From NCBI RefSeq assembly GCF_003994415.1, contig NZ_CP034689.1, positions 5,332,001 to 5,396,000 on the forward strand: DNA of 64,000 bases, read 5' to 3'. Below are positions 46,337 through 53,975 of the stretch, one piece after another (position 1 is the stretch's first letter; every line of letters begins with the position of its first letter). The notes under the pieces are model-generated. The model did not search any database and had not been told where the DNA came from. It was given only the letters and a program-made list of their open reading frames with translations. The position numbers and the translations under genes are program-made. The DNA comes from Achromobacter spanius (lineage in GTDB: Bacteria; Pseudomonadota; Gammaproteobacteria; Burkholderiales; Burkholderiaceae_B).

Positions 46337-46851
46337 GCCGCGTGCACCTGGTAGGCAATCAGGCAGGCCGTCAATGCACGCTGCATATGGCGCTTGACGG
46401 TGGCCAGCGACACCCGTTCCCGCATCGCGATGTCGGCATACGCCATGCCCTCGAACTGCGACAGCAGGAAGATATTGCGGGTCTTTGCGGGCAGGGTCCG
46501 CAAGGTGGCGTCGATGGCGTGCAGGGTCTCAAGAATTTGCGCACGCACTTCGGGCGACGGCGCCTCGCGAGCGGGCAGATGGGCAATGGCGGCCAGATAA
46601 GCGTCTTCCAGCGCGCGGCGGCGCCAGTGGTCCACGACCAGGCCTTTGGCGATGTGGGTCAGCAGGGCCCGCGGTTCGGGTCCCGCATCCTGGCGACGCG
46701 CGCTGATCAAGCGTACGAAGGTATCGTGCGCCAGGTCGGCGGCGTCAAACGAGTTGCCCAGCTTCTTGCGCAACCACATCGACAGCCAGCCGTGGTGGTC
46801 ACGATAGAGCTTCGTGACGGACTCGGCGGTAGGGGATTCGGAGGCAGACAA
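46333..46851 (-). CDS. fecI: FecI-type ECF sigma factor (cassette A)
   Basis: 172 residues. Region 2 is LYRDHHGWLSMWLRKKLGN-SFDAADLAHDTFVRLI; region 4 contains KTRNIFLLSQFEGMAYADIA and VSLATVKRHMQRALTAC. The sigma gene is first in the operon sigma-FecR-receptor. A Fur-like site lies about 20 bases upstream (46872-46890), so iron starvation is the likely trigger. It directs RNA polymerase to the receptor gene. Confidence 0.92.
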   Translation of the reverse strand: MSASESPTAESVTKLYRDHHGWLSMWLRKKLGNSFDAADLAHDTFVRLISARRQDAGPEPRALLTHIAKGLVVDHWRRRALEDAYLAAIAHLPAREAPSPEVRAQILETLHAIDATLRTLPAKTRNIFLLSQFEGMAYADIAMRERVSLATVKRHMQRALTACLIAYQVHAA

Positions 46852-46871
46852 GACGCACCTGACGCAATATC

Positions 46872-46890
46872 GTAAATGGGAACGATTTTT
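46872..46890. promoter_or_regulatory. Weak Fur-box-like site (cassette A)
   Basis: GTAAATGGGAACGATTTTT matches 11 of 19 positions of the Fur consensus, in the AT-rich upstream region of the ECF sigma gene. Confidence 0.4.
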
Positions 46891-47038
46891 ATTTTATTCT
46901 TTTTTTCCTGCTGGCTTCCAGCCTGCGCCGCATGCCGTTGGCGCCCTGCTGTCCGGCCCGTCGTATCGCTTAACTTCATAGAGGCGCTCGGATAGAATCA
47001 AGCACCTCTCAAGCCCCTATCCCACCCTAGACGTCGCC

Positions 47039-48688
47039 ATGCAGAACCCACCTTTCGAGCCCTCTTTTCTTGCTGGCGGCGGCGAGATGGGCAAACGGGT
47101 AGCGGCCTACGATTGGGCCGCCACGCCGCTCGGCCCCTTGGCCGCCTGGCCCCCCTCTTTATGCGTGGCCGTCGGCATGGTGATGTCGTCCCGCTTTCCG
47201 TGCTGTCTGGTCTGGGGCCGCGAACTCATCACCCTCTACAACGACGCCTTCCGGCCGATTCTGGGCGCCAAGCCCGAAGCGCTGGGCCGTCCTTTCAGCG
47301 ATGTCTGGAGCGAGGCCTGGCCCATGATCGGCCCCATCGCCGACCGCGCGTTCGCGGGCGAGGCCACCTTCATCGAAGACTACCCGGTGGTCATCCAGCG
47401 GTTTGGCCAAGCCGAAGAAGCCACCTTCACCTTTTGCTACAGCCCGGTGCGCGATGAGCATGGGGTGGTGGTCGGCATGATGGACACCGTCATCGAAACC
47501 ACGTCGCGGGTGCAAGCCGAACGCGCGCAGGCGGAAGCCTTGCGGCAGGCCGAAGACACGCTGCGCCAAAGCCAGAAGATGGAAGCCGTGGGCCAACTGG
47601 CGGGCGGGCTGGCGCACGATTTCAACAACTTGCTGATGGGCATCGCGGGCAGCCTTGAGCTGATCCGACTGCGTCTTGCGCAGCAGCGTCTGGACGAGCT
47701 GGAACGCCACATTGACGTCGCGCAGCGCGGCACGGAAAAGGCCGCCGCCCTGACCCACCGGCTGCTGGTGTTCTCGCGCAATCAGCCGCTGTCGCCGCAA
47801 GCGGTGGACATCAACCACCTGGTGCACGGCATGGAAGACCTGGTGCGCCGCAGCGTGGGGCCGGGGATTGCGCTGGACCTGGCCTGCGAACCACGGCTTT
47901 GGCCCGCCTGGGTTGACCCGCACCAATTCGAAAACGCCCTGCTCAACCTGTGCCTGAACGCGCGCGACGCCATGCAAGGACAGGGGCGGCTGGGCATCGA
48001 GACGGCCAAGGTCGCACTGGACGCCGGGGCCGCGCGCGAACGCGACCTGCCCCCGGGCGACTACCTGCGCCTGACCGTCACGGACACCGGCTGCGGCATG
48101 ACGCCGCAAACCGTGCAGCGCATTTTCGAACCCTTCTACACCACCAAATCGCCCGGCGAAGGCACCGGCCTGGGCTTGTCGATGATGTATGGCTTTGTGC
48201 GGCAGTCCGGCGGTCAGGTGCAGGTTGTATCGCGCCCGGGCGAAGGCACGGCGATGAGCCTGTACTTCCCGCGTTTCGACGGTGCGCTGACGCCGATGGA
48301 GTTGGCGGCGCGCCTGGAACCGCCGCGCGCCGCCGCGGGCGCGACCGTATTGATCGCCGAAGACGACACCGCGGTACGCGCCGTCATGGTGGAAACGCTG
48401 GCCGAACTGGGTTATGCCGTGATCCAGGCCACCGACGGGGCCAGCGCGCTGCGCGCCTTGTCGGCCCCGGGCCAGATTGATCTGCTGATCTGCGATCTGG
48501 GCCTGCCCGGCCGCATGGATGGCCGCCAGGTCGTTGACGCGGGCCGGCTGTTGCGGCCCGCGCTGAAGGTGCTGTTCATTACGGGGTCCGGCTCGCAGAC
48601 GCTGGCCGAAGCCGGCGTCCCCACCCTGCCCAAGCCTTTCGCGCTGGACGAGCTGGCGCGCAAGGTGCACCTGCTGATGGGGGCTTAG
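47039..48688 (+). CDS. Soluble hybrid histidine kinase with PAS and receiver domains
   Basis: 549 residues, no membrane helix. A PAS-like sensor opens with YDWAATPLGPLAAWPPSL (about 20-155), then the dimerisation/phosphoacceptor motif QLAGGLAHDFNNLLMGI (His about 194), catalytic ATPase (NLCLNARDAM, DTGCGMTP, GTGLGLSMMYGF) and a C-terminal receiver domain with phosphoacceptor Asp in LLICDLGLPG (about 485) and Lys in LPKPFA. PAS sensors of this DW-TPLG type often bind cofactors or sense small molecules. It lies between two receptor cassettes on the opposite strand, and no separate output regulator is adjacent. Confidence 0.9.
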   Translation: MQNPPFEPSFLAGGGEMGKRVAAYDWAATPLGPLAAWPPSLCVAVGMVMSSRFPCCLVWGRELITLYNDAFRPILGAKPEALGRPFSDVWSEAWPMIGPIADRAFAGEATFIEDYPVVIQRFGQAEEATFTFCYSPVRDEHGVVVGMMDTVIETTSRVQAERAQAEALRQAEDTLRQSQKMEAVGQLAGGLAHDFNNLLMGIAGSLELIRLRLAQQRLDELERHIDVAQRGTEKAAALTHRLLVFSRNQPLSPQAVDINHLVHGMEDLVRRSVGPGIALDLACEPRLWPAWVDPHQFENALLNLCLNARDAMQGQGRLGIETAKVALDAGAARERDLPPGDYLRLTVTDTGCGMTPQTVQRIFEPFYTTKSPGEGTGLGLSMMYGFVRQSGGQVQVVSRPGEGTAMSLYFPRFDGALTPMELAARLEPPRAAAGATVLIAEDDTAVRAVMVETLAELGYAVIQATDGASALRALSAPGQIDLLICDLGLPGRMDGRQVVDAGRLLRPALKVLFITGSGSQTLAEAGVPTLPKPFALDELARKVHLLMGA

Positions 48689-48704
48689 CCGGGCGCCCGC
48701 CTCC

Positions 48705-51263
48705 TTATAGCTTGGGTGCGTAGCGGAACGTCAGCATGAAGTTGCGCGGCTGGCCGTAGTAGTTGTTGCCGCCCAGCGTGTTGTACGACGGCACGTAGTA
48801 CTTCTTGTCGAACACGTTGTTGACGTTCAGGCCGATGCTGAGTTCCGGCGTGGCCTGATAGCCCACGCGCGCGTTCCAGACGGTAAAGCCGGCCAACTTG
48901 AATTCGCGGTCCGAGCTGATGGTGGCGGTTTGCGTGTTGACGCCCGCGCCCACGCTCAGGCGGTTCATCATGCCCGGCAGCTTGTAGTTGGCCCACAGGC
49001 GCAGCATGTGCTTGGGCGTCCAGGTGTTGAAGACCTGGCCTTTGTTGTCGGGGTCTTCCAGGTACTTGGTGGTGTTGTAGGTGTAGCCCGCATACAGCTC
49101 CAGGCCCTTGACCACTTCACCCGACACTTCCGCTTCCACGCCCTGGCTGCGCACCTTGCCCGACGCGCGCGAGCAGTACCAGCCGTCGCACGCGAAGCCG
49201 GCGTCGTAGTCATTGACGGCGCGGTTCTTGTGGTCGTAGCGGAACAGCGCCAGCAGGGTGTTGACGCGGCCGTCGGCCAGTTCGCCCTTGATGCCCACTT
49301 CGTAGTTGTTACCTTCGATGGGCTTGAGCAGGCTGCCGTCCAGACTGCGTTGGGTTTGCGGTTCGAACACCGTGGTGTAGCTGGTGTAGGCCGACCAGTT
49401 ATCCGTCAGCGAATAGACGATGCCGGCATAGGGAATGAACTTGCCCGATGTGTTGGACGTGGAAGTGCTGCCGGAGCCGGTGTAGGAATAGTCGAACCAG
49501 CCAACCCGGCCGCCGCCGATCAGCGCCAGGGACTCGGTGGGCTTCACACGCCAGGTGCCGTAGATGCCCTTCTGGCGGATGTCGTAGGCGCTGCGCGAAT
49601 CGTAGCCGCTGGCCTCGACGATGGAATCGATGTCCTGCCAGGGGCGATGGTTATCGATGTCAAAGATATTGCCGCCCGTTTGCCAGGCGCGCGTGAAGCG
49701 GTCCTGCGTGGTCAGCTTGGAATAGTTGGCGCCCAGCACCACTTCCTGCTCCATGCCCAGCGCCGTGAAGTTGCCGCTGACCGACATGTCCATCCCGCGC
49801 TGCTTGCTGGCGAAATCCACACCGAAGTTGCCGTAGGACAAGCCGCTGCCGTCGGGCTGCACTTCGCCCGCCACGCGTTGGTGCACTGTCGTGTTCTTTT
49901 CGTTCATGGCCACGCCGGCCAGGCGGAAGCGCCAGGCGTCGTTGAAGCGATGCGTGACGTCGGCGTTGAAGATGGTCTGGTCGTTCTTGGCGCGGTTCCA
50001 CGTAGAGCCGGTAAAGGTGGAACGCGGCAGGTCGATGTCGCCGCCGTCCGCATAGCGTGGGTAGCCCACGATCATCGGGCGCGAACGGCTGTAGCGGTTG
50101 CTGATGCCGATACCCACCGTGGTGTCTTCGGTCACGTCGAAGTCCAGCGCGGCATACAGGTTGCGCGTCTTGTCCCACACGTAGTCGATGTAGGAATGGC
50201 TTTGGTCTTCATCGACCACGACCCGGCCGCGCAGCGTGCCCGCGTCGTTCAGCGGGCCGCCCGCGTCCAGCGTCAGGCCGTAGTGGTCCCACGAGCCGGC
50301 CTTGCCCGACAGCACCACCGACGGTTCGGCGCCGCCGCGCTTGCGCACCAGGTTGATCGCGCCGCCAGGGCTGCCCGCGCCTTGCAGCAGGCCGGCCGCG
50401 CCGCGCAGGATTTCCACGCGGTCGTAGAACACCAGCGAATCCTGCTCCCAGTTGCCCAGGCTGTAGCTGTTGCGCAGCAGGGCCACGCCGTCGTATTGCA
50501 GCTGGTCCACCGGAAAGCCGCGTGCATTGATCGACACGCCCGGCCCCACGCCTTGCACGCCCACCATGCCGGCCGTGTTGTTGACGGCGTCGGGCAGGCT
50601 GGTCATGAGCTGATCGTCCATGCGCTGGCGCGTCAGCACGGTGACCGATTGCGGAATGTCCTTGAGCGCCTGCGTGGTCTTGCCGATGGTGATGGCGGGC
50701 GAGGTATACGAGCCGGTGCCGTCGGTGGTGGGGTTGTAGCTGCCCGTGACCGTTACCGGCGCCAGCGTCGCGGCCTGCCCGGCGGCCGGCGCCTGCTGCA
50801 AGCGGTATCCGCCTTCGGCCCGGGCAACGGCCTGCAAGCCGGTGCCGGCCAGCAATTGGGCCAGCGCCGCGTCCACCGGGTACGTGCCGGACACGCCACC
50901 GGTGCGCGCGCCCGCCGCCAGCGCCGGGTCAGACGCCACCATGACGCCGGCCTGCATGCCGAACGCGCCGAGGGCCGCGCCCAGCGGGCCGGGCGGGATA
51001 TCAAACGTGATCGATTGGCGCAGGGGCGCTGTCGGTTGGGATTGGGATTGGGGCTGGGCTTGGGCTTGGGCCTGCACTGCCGACGACCACGGCGCGGCCA
51101 GCATGACCACGGGCAAGGCCACACGCAAGGCCAGGCTCAGGCGGGTGCGCGGCGACAAGCGGCGATGCGGCGAAGAGAGCTTGGCAAGTGACGCGTGGTC
51201 GGCACGCAGACGGACAAGCGACGGGCGGGCAAGCCACTCTGCGCGGGCAGGACGAGAAGACAT
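48705..51263 (-). CDS. TonB-dependent siderophore receptor with STN domain (cassette B)
   Basis: 852 residues from ATG 51263, chosen because AGGAA lies upstream and the signal peptide is near; the open frame runs 85 codons further without purpose. Signal sequence near RLSLALRVALPVVMLAAPWS, repetitive QAQAQAQPQSQSQ linker, STN domain (ITFDIPPGPLGAALGAFGMQ), plug (QALKDIPQSVTVLTRQRMDD, NARGFPVDQLQYDG, RVEILRGAAGLLQGAG) and barrel ending in YAPKL. It resembles the FpvA/ferric-pseudobactin receptor group. The STN domain signals to the FecR at 51409. Confidence 0.9.
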   Translation of the reverse strand: MSSRPARAEWLARPSLVRLRADHASLAKLSSPHRRLSPRTRLSLALRVALPVVMLAAPWSSAVQAQAQAQPQSQSQPTAPLRQSITFDIPPGPLGAALGAFGMQAGVMVASDPALAAGARTGGVSGTYPVDAALAQLLAGTGLQAVARAEGGYRLQQAPAAGQAATLAPVTVTGSYNPTTDGTGSYTSPAITIGKTTQALKDIPQSVTVLTRQRMDDQLMTSLPDAVNNTAGMVGVQGVGPGVSINARGFPVDQLQYDGVALLRNSYSLGNWEQDSLVFYDRVEILRGAAGLLQGAGSPGGAINLVRKRGGAEPSVVLSGKAGSWDHYGLTLDAGGPLNDAGTLRGRVVVDEDQSHSYIDYVWDKTRNLYAALDFDVTEDTTVGIGISNRYSRSRPMIVGYPRYADGGDIDLPRSTFTGSTWNRAKNDQTIFNADVTHRFNDAWRFRLAGVAMNEKNTTVHQRVAGEVQPDGSGLSYGNFGVDFASKQRGMDMSVSGNFTALGMEQEVVLGANYSKLTTQDRFTRAWQTGGNIFDIDNHRPWQDIDSIVEASGYDSRSAYDIRQKGIYGTWRVKPTESLALIGGGRVGWFDYSYTGSGSTSTSNTSGKFIPYAGIVYSLTDNWSAYTSYTTVFEPQTQRSLDGSLLKPIEGNNYEVGIKGELADGRVNTLLALFRYDHKNRAVNDYDAGFACDGWYCSRASGKVRSQGVEAEVSGEVVKGLELYAGYTYNTTKYLEDPDNKGQVFNTWTPKHMLRLWANYKLPGMMNRLSVGAGVNTQTATISSDREFKLAGFTVWNARVGYQATPELSIGLNVNNVFDKKYYVPSYNTLGGNNYYGQPRNFMLTFRYAPKL

Positions 51264-51408
51264 GTAGAGATTTCCTGGCTCATGAAGGAAGAACGCAGAC
51301 TCGGCGGGGAGAGGCATCCGGGCTGCTTTCCTTACATGACGCGCTGATTCGGGACTTACGCCGTTCCGGTTACAAATCAATCGCGGGCGGGCGAACGGGA
51401 CGGCGGGC

Positions 51409-52464
51409 TCAGGCCAACCCCACCGTGACCCAATAGCGGGTGTATTGCCGCACGCGCACGGGCAACACCTCTTGCAGCATGGCCAGCACCTTGTCACTGT
51501 CGGCCAAGGGGAACGCACCCACCACGCGCAACGCGCCGGCCTCGTCCGAACAGCTCAGCCGGCCGGGCCGATAGCGCGCCAGTTCTTGCAAGAACGCGGC
51601 CAGCGGCATCTCGTTGGCAATCAACATGCCGTTGATCCAGGCGGAGGTGGCCGGTTGCAGCTCCTGCAACGCAAAGACGCCCGCCGCCGACACCTCGGCC
51701 TGTTCCCCCGCATGCACGCGTCGGGGCGGATCGGCCGGGTCCAGGCCGCGCACATCCACCGCGCCTTCCAGCACCGCAACGCGCACCCCTGCCCTGCCTC
51801 CCTGGCTGTCGTCCAGGTCGCGCACCAGAAACCGCGTGCCCACCGGCGTCAGGATGCCGCCGCGCGTGCGCACCGTGAACGGTCGGCCTCGCGGGTCTTG
51901 CGCGGTCGTTACCAGGATTTCGCCTTCCAGCAGCACCACTTCGCGTTGGCTGGCGGTGTAGCGCAGATCCACGGCGCTGGCGGTGTTCAGTTCCAGCCGC
52001 GTGCCGTCCGGCAAGGTCAGCGCGCGCCGTTCACCGGTGCCGGTACGCAGGTCGGCGGCCAGGCGAACAATGGCGCCGCGTTCACCCACCACCCACGCGC
52101 CCAAGCCTAAGGCCGCGGCCGACACCATCCAGCGCATGGCGTTGCGGCGCGACTGGATCAGCGGCGCCTGCCGTAGCGTGCGGGCGGCAACCTCGTGACC
52201 CGCTTCAGCCACGCCCAGGTCCACATCGCGCGTCAAGGCCACCAGCCGCAACCAGGCCAGTTCATGCGCGGGCTGAGCCTGCCGCCACCGTTCGAACCGC
52301 AGGCGGGTGTCGTCGCAGGCGCCTTCGCGCAAACGCGCCCACCAGTCAGCGGCCTCACGCACGATCTTGGGATCGATCCGGCCCGCTTCCGGCGCATGCG
52401 GGCGCAGCAACTTGGCGCTGTCCATGGGTTCTGGGTTTACACAGGGGTTCACACGTTGGTTCAC
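51409..52464 (-). CDS. fecR: FecR family anti-sigma regulator (cassette B)
   Basis: 351 residues from GTG 52464, seven bases after the sigma stop; ATG 52425 is an alternative start. Anti-sigma N-terminus (KIVREAADWWARLREGACDD), membrane helix at about 112-128 (MVSAAALGLGAWVVG), FecR domain (TGTGERRALTLPDGTRLELN, EGEILVTTAQ, FTVRTRGGILTPVGTRF) and a C-terminal region that contacts the receptor STN. Repeated GTGAAC bases surround the start. It is cotranscribed with the sigma factor. Confidence 0.9.
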   Translation of the reverse strand: MNQRVNPCVNPEPMDSAKLLRPHAPEAGRIDPKIVREAADWWARLREGACDDTRLRFERWRQAQPAHELAWLRLVALTRDVDLGVAEAGHEVAARTLRQAPLIQSRRNAMRWMVSAAALGLGAWVVGERGAIVRLAADLRTGTGERRALTLPDGTRLELNTASAVDLRYTASQREVVLLEGEILVTTAQDPRGRPFTVRTRGGILTPVGTRFLVRDLDDSQGGRAGVRVAVLEGAVDVRGLDPADPPRRVHAGEQAEVSAAGVFALQELQPATSAWINGMLIANEMPLAAFLQELARYRPGRLSCSDEAGALRVVGAFPLADSDKVLAMLQEVLPVRVRQYTRYWVTVGLA

Positions 52465-52471
52465 CGTTTGT

Positions 52472-52981
52472 TCACCCGTACACCGCCGTGTAGCAATGCA
52501 CCAAGGCGCGCGCCAGCGACTTCTGCACGGCGTTGGCCGTCAGGCCCAATTGCTGGCCTATGTCGGCGTACGACATGCCATCGACCTGCGCCATCAGGAA
52601 AATGCGGCGGCTGGTCATGGGTAGCGTGTCCAGCAGTTCGCAGATTTGCTCCAGCGCTTCCAAAATCAAGGCGCGCGATTCCACCGACGGCTCCACCGCC
52701 ACCGGCTGCAAGGCCAGCGATTCCATGTAGGCCGTCTCGATCGCCGCGCGCCGGGCGCGGCCGATCAACAGGCGCGTGGCGATGGTGCGCAAGTAGGCAC
52801 GCGGCTCGCTTAGCGGTTCCCGCACATTGGCGCGTATCAGCCGTTCAAAGGTGTCGTGCGCCACATCGGCCGCATCGGACGCATTGCCCAGCTTGCGCAG
52901 CAGCACGCCGCGCAGCCACTGGTGGTGCGCCTGATAGACGGATTGCACTTCGGCATGAGGAGCGAAGGATGAGGATGGCAT
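52472..52981 (-). CDS. fecI: FecI-type ECF sigma factor (cassette B)
   Basis: 169 residues. Region 2: VYQAHHQWLRGVLLRKLGN-ASDAADVAHDTFERLI; region 4: TSRRIFLMAQVDGMSYADIG and LTANAVQKSLARALVHC. First gene of the sigma-FecR-receptor operon. A good Fur-box-like site sits 40-60 bases upstream (53019-53040), consistent with induction by iron limitation. It directs transcription of the cassette B receptor. Confidence 0.92.
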   Translation of the reverse strand: MPSSSFAPHAEVQSVYQAHHQWLRGVLLRKLGNASDAADVAHDTFERLIRANVREPLSEPRAYLRTIATRLLIGRARRAAIETAYMESLALQPVAVEPSVESRALILEALEQICELLDTLPMTSRRIFLMAQVDGMSYADIGQQLGLTANAVQKSLARALVHCYTAVYG

Positions 52982-53018
52982 GGCGGCGCCCCGGCGTCAC
53001 CGCCAGAATCCCAAACAA

Positions 53019-53040
53019 AATGAAAATGATTCGCAATTAT
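53019..53040 (-). promoter_or_regulatory. Fur-box-like site (cassette B)
   Basis: On the minus strand ATAATTGCGAATCATTTTC matches 12 of 19 Fur consensus positions with an intact AATCATT core. Confidence 0.6.
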
Positions 53041-53168
53041 AAGTATCTTTGAATCGTTTTCAAGATGGGGAATCCGGGCGCGGGCGGAACGCGTCCCGAG
53101 GGCGTGGCGGAATGATCGTGTTGGCACGCAGCGGAATGATCGTGCCGACGTGCGGCGTGTGGCGGAAT

Positions 53169-53232
53169 GTAGGATGGGTGCTGCGCGGGTTGGCGTCGGC
53201 AAGAAGATAGCGCCGATCGCGCGAAACCCATC
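53169..53232 (-). repeat. Dispersed palindromic repeat, copy d
   Basis: GTAGGATGGGTGCTGCGCGG to GCGAAACCCATC, same ends as copies a-c but a different middle. It interrupts units of the 24-bp repeat. Confidence 0.75.
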
Positions 53233-53274
53233 ACGCGCCTTCTGGCTGATTCCGTTGCGAATTCAACGTTGCTT

Positions 53275-53339
53275 GATGGGTTTGCGCGTTGTGCGATCTC
53301 TTTCTTCTTCAGACAATCTCGCGCTACACCCATCCTACG
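53275..53339 (+). repeat. Dispersed palindromic repeat, copy e
   Basis: GATGGGTTTGCGCG to CACCCATCCTACG, facing copy d and ending where the main 24-bp array starts. Confidence 0.75.
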
Positions 53340-53354
53340 ATCGTGCCTGCACAC

Positions 53355-53858
53355 GGCGGAACGATCGTGTCGGCATAAGGCGGAATGATCGCGTCGGCAC
53401 GCGACGGAATGGTTGTGCCGGCACGTGGCGGCATGATCGCGTCGGCACGCGACGGAATGGTCGTGCCGGCATGTGGCGGCATGATCGTGTCTGCATGCGG
53501 CGGAACAACCGCGTCGGCATACGGCGCAATGATCGCGTCGACACGCAACGGGATGGTCGGGTCGGCACGCGGCGGAACGACCACGTCGGCACGTGGGGGA
53601 ACGATCGTTTCGGTACACGGCAGAATGATCGTGCCGGCGCACGGCGGAACGATCGTGTCGGCATACGGTGGAATGATCGCGTCGGCACGCGACGGAATGG
53701 TCGTGCCGGCACGTGGCGGCATGATCGTGTCTGCATACGGCGAAACAACCGCGTCGGCATGCGGCGCAATGATCGCGTCGACACGCAACGGAATGGTCGT
53801 GTCGGCACGCGACGGAATGATCGTGCCTACACGCGACGGAATGATGTACCGACTCGCG
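53355..53858. repeat. 24-bp minisatellite, about 21 units
   Basis: Consecutive 24-base units of the form GGCGGAATGATCGTGTCGGC plus four variable bases, starting at 53355 and spaced exactly 24 bases up to about 53858. Units 4 to 9 and 14 to 19 share the same variants in the same order, so a ten-unit higher-order duplication has occurred. Two or three related units lie before copy d. Confidence 0.92.
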
Positions 53859-53872
53859 CCGGCACTCGGAAT

Positions 53873-53936
53873 GTAGGATGGGTGCAACGCGGGTTGGCCT
53901 GGGCAAGAAGATTGCGCCGATCGCGCGGAACCCATC
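53873..53936 (-). repeat. Dispersed palindromic repeat, copy f
   Basis: GTAGGATGGGTGCAACGCGG to GCGGAACCCATC, in the same orientation as copy d and closely similar to it, immediately after the minisatellite. Confidence 0.75.
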
Positions 53937-53975
53937 ATCCCGCCCCATCACCCCATCACCCCATCCCCCGCCTTG

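Larger units (their letters stand above)
53041..53975. other. Non-coding region with 24-bp minisatellite and dispersed palindromes
   Basis: No gene is supported. It contains a 24-bp tandem array (53355-53858), two or three further units at about 53110-53165, and three copies of the 65-bp palindromic element. Open frames on both strands here are products of a stop-poor 24-bp unit. Confidence 0.7.

Noticed and set aside
48930..51191. 753-codon plus-strand frame opposite the cassette B receptor
   Set aside because: Antisense shadow, composition typical of reverse-complement high-GC coding DNA.
53355..53858. CRISPR array
   Set aside because: Units are contiguous 24-mers with no unique spacers and no cas genes.
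53037..53951. Minus-strand frame of 304 codons with Cys/His-rich octapeptide repeats
   Set aside because: It arises from the 24-bp repeat, which leaves several frames on both strands open; it has no ribosome site and runs through the palindromic elements.
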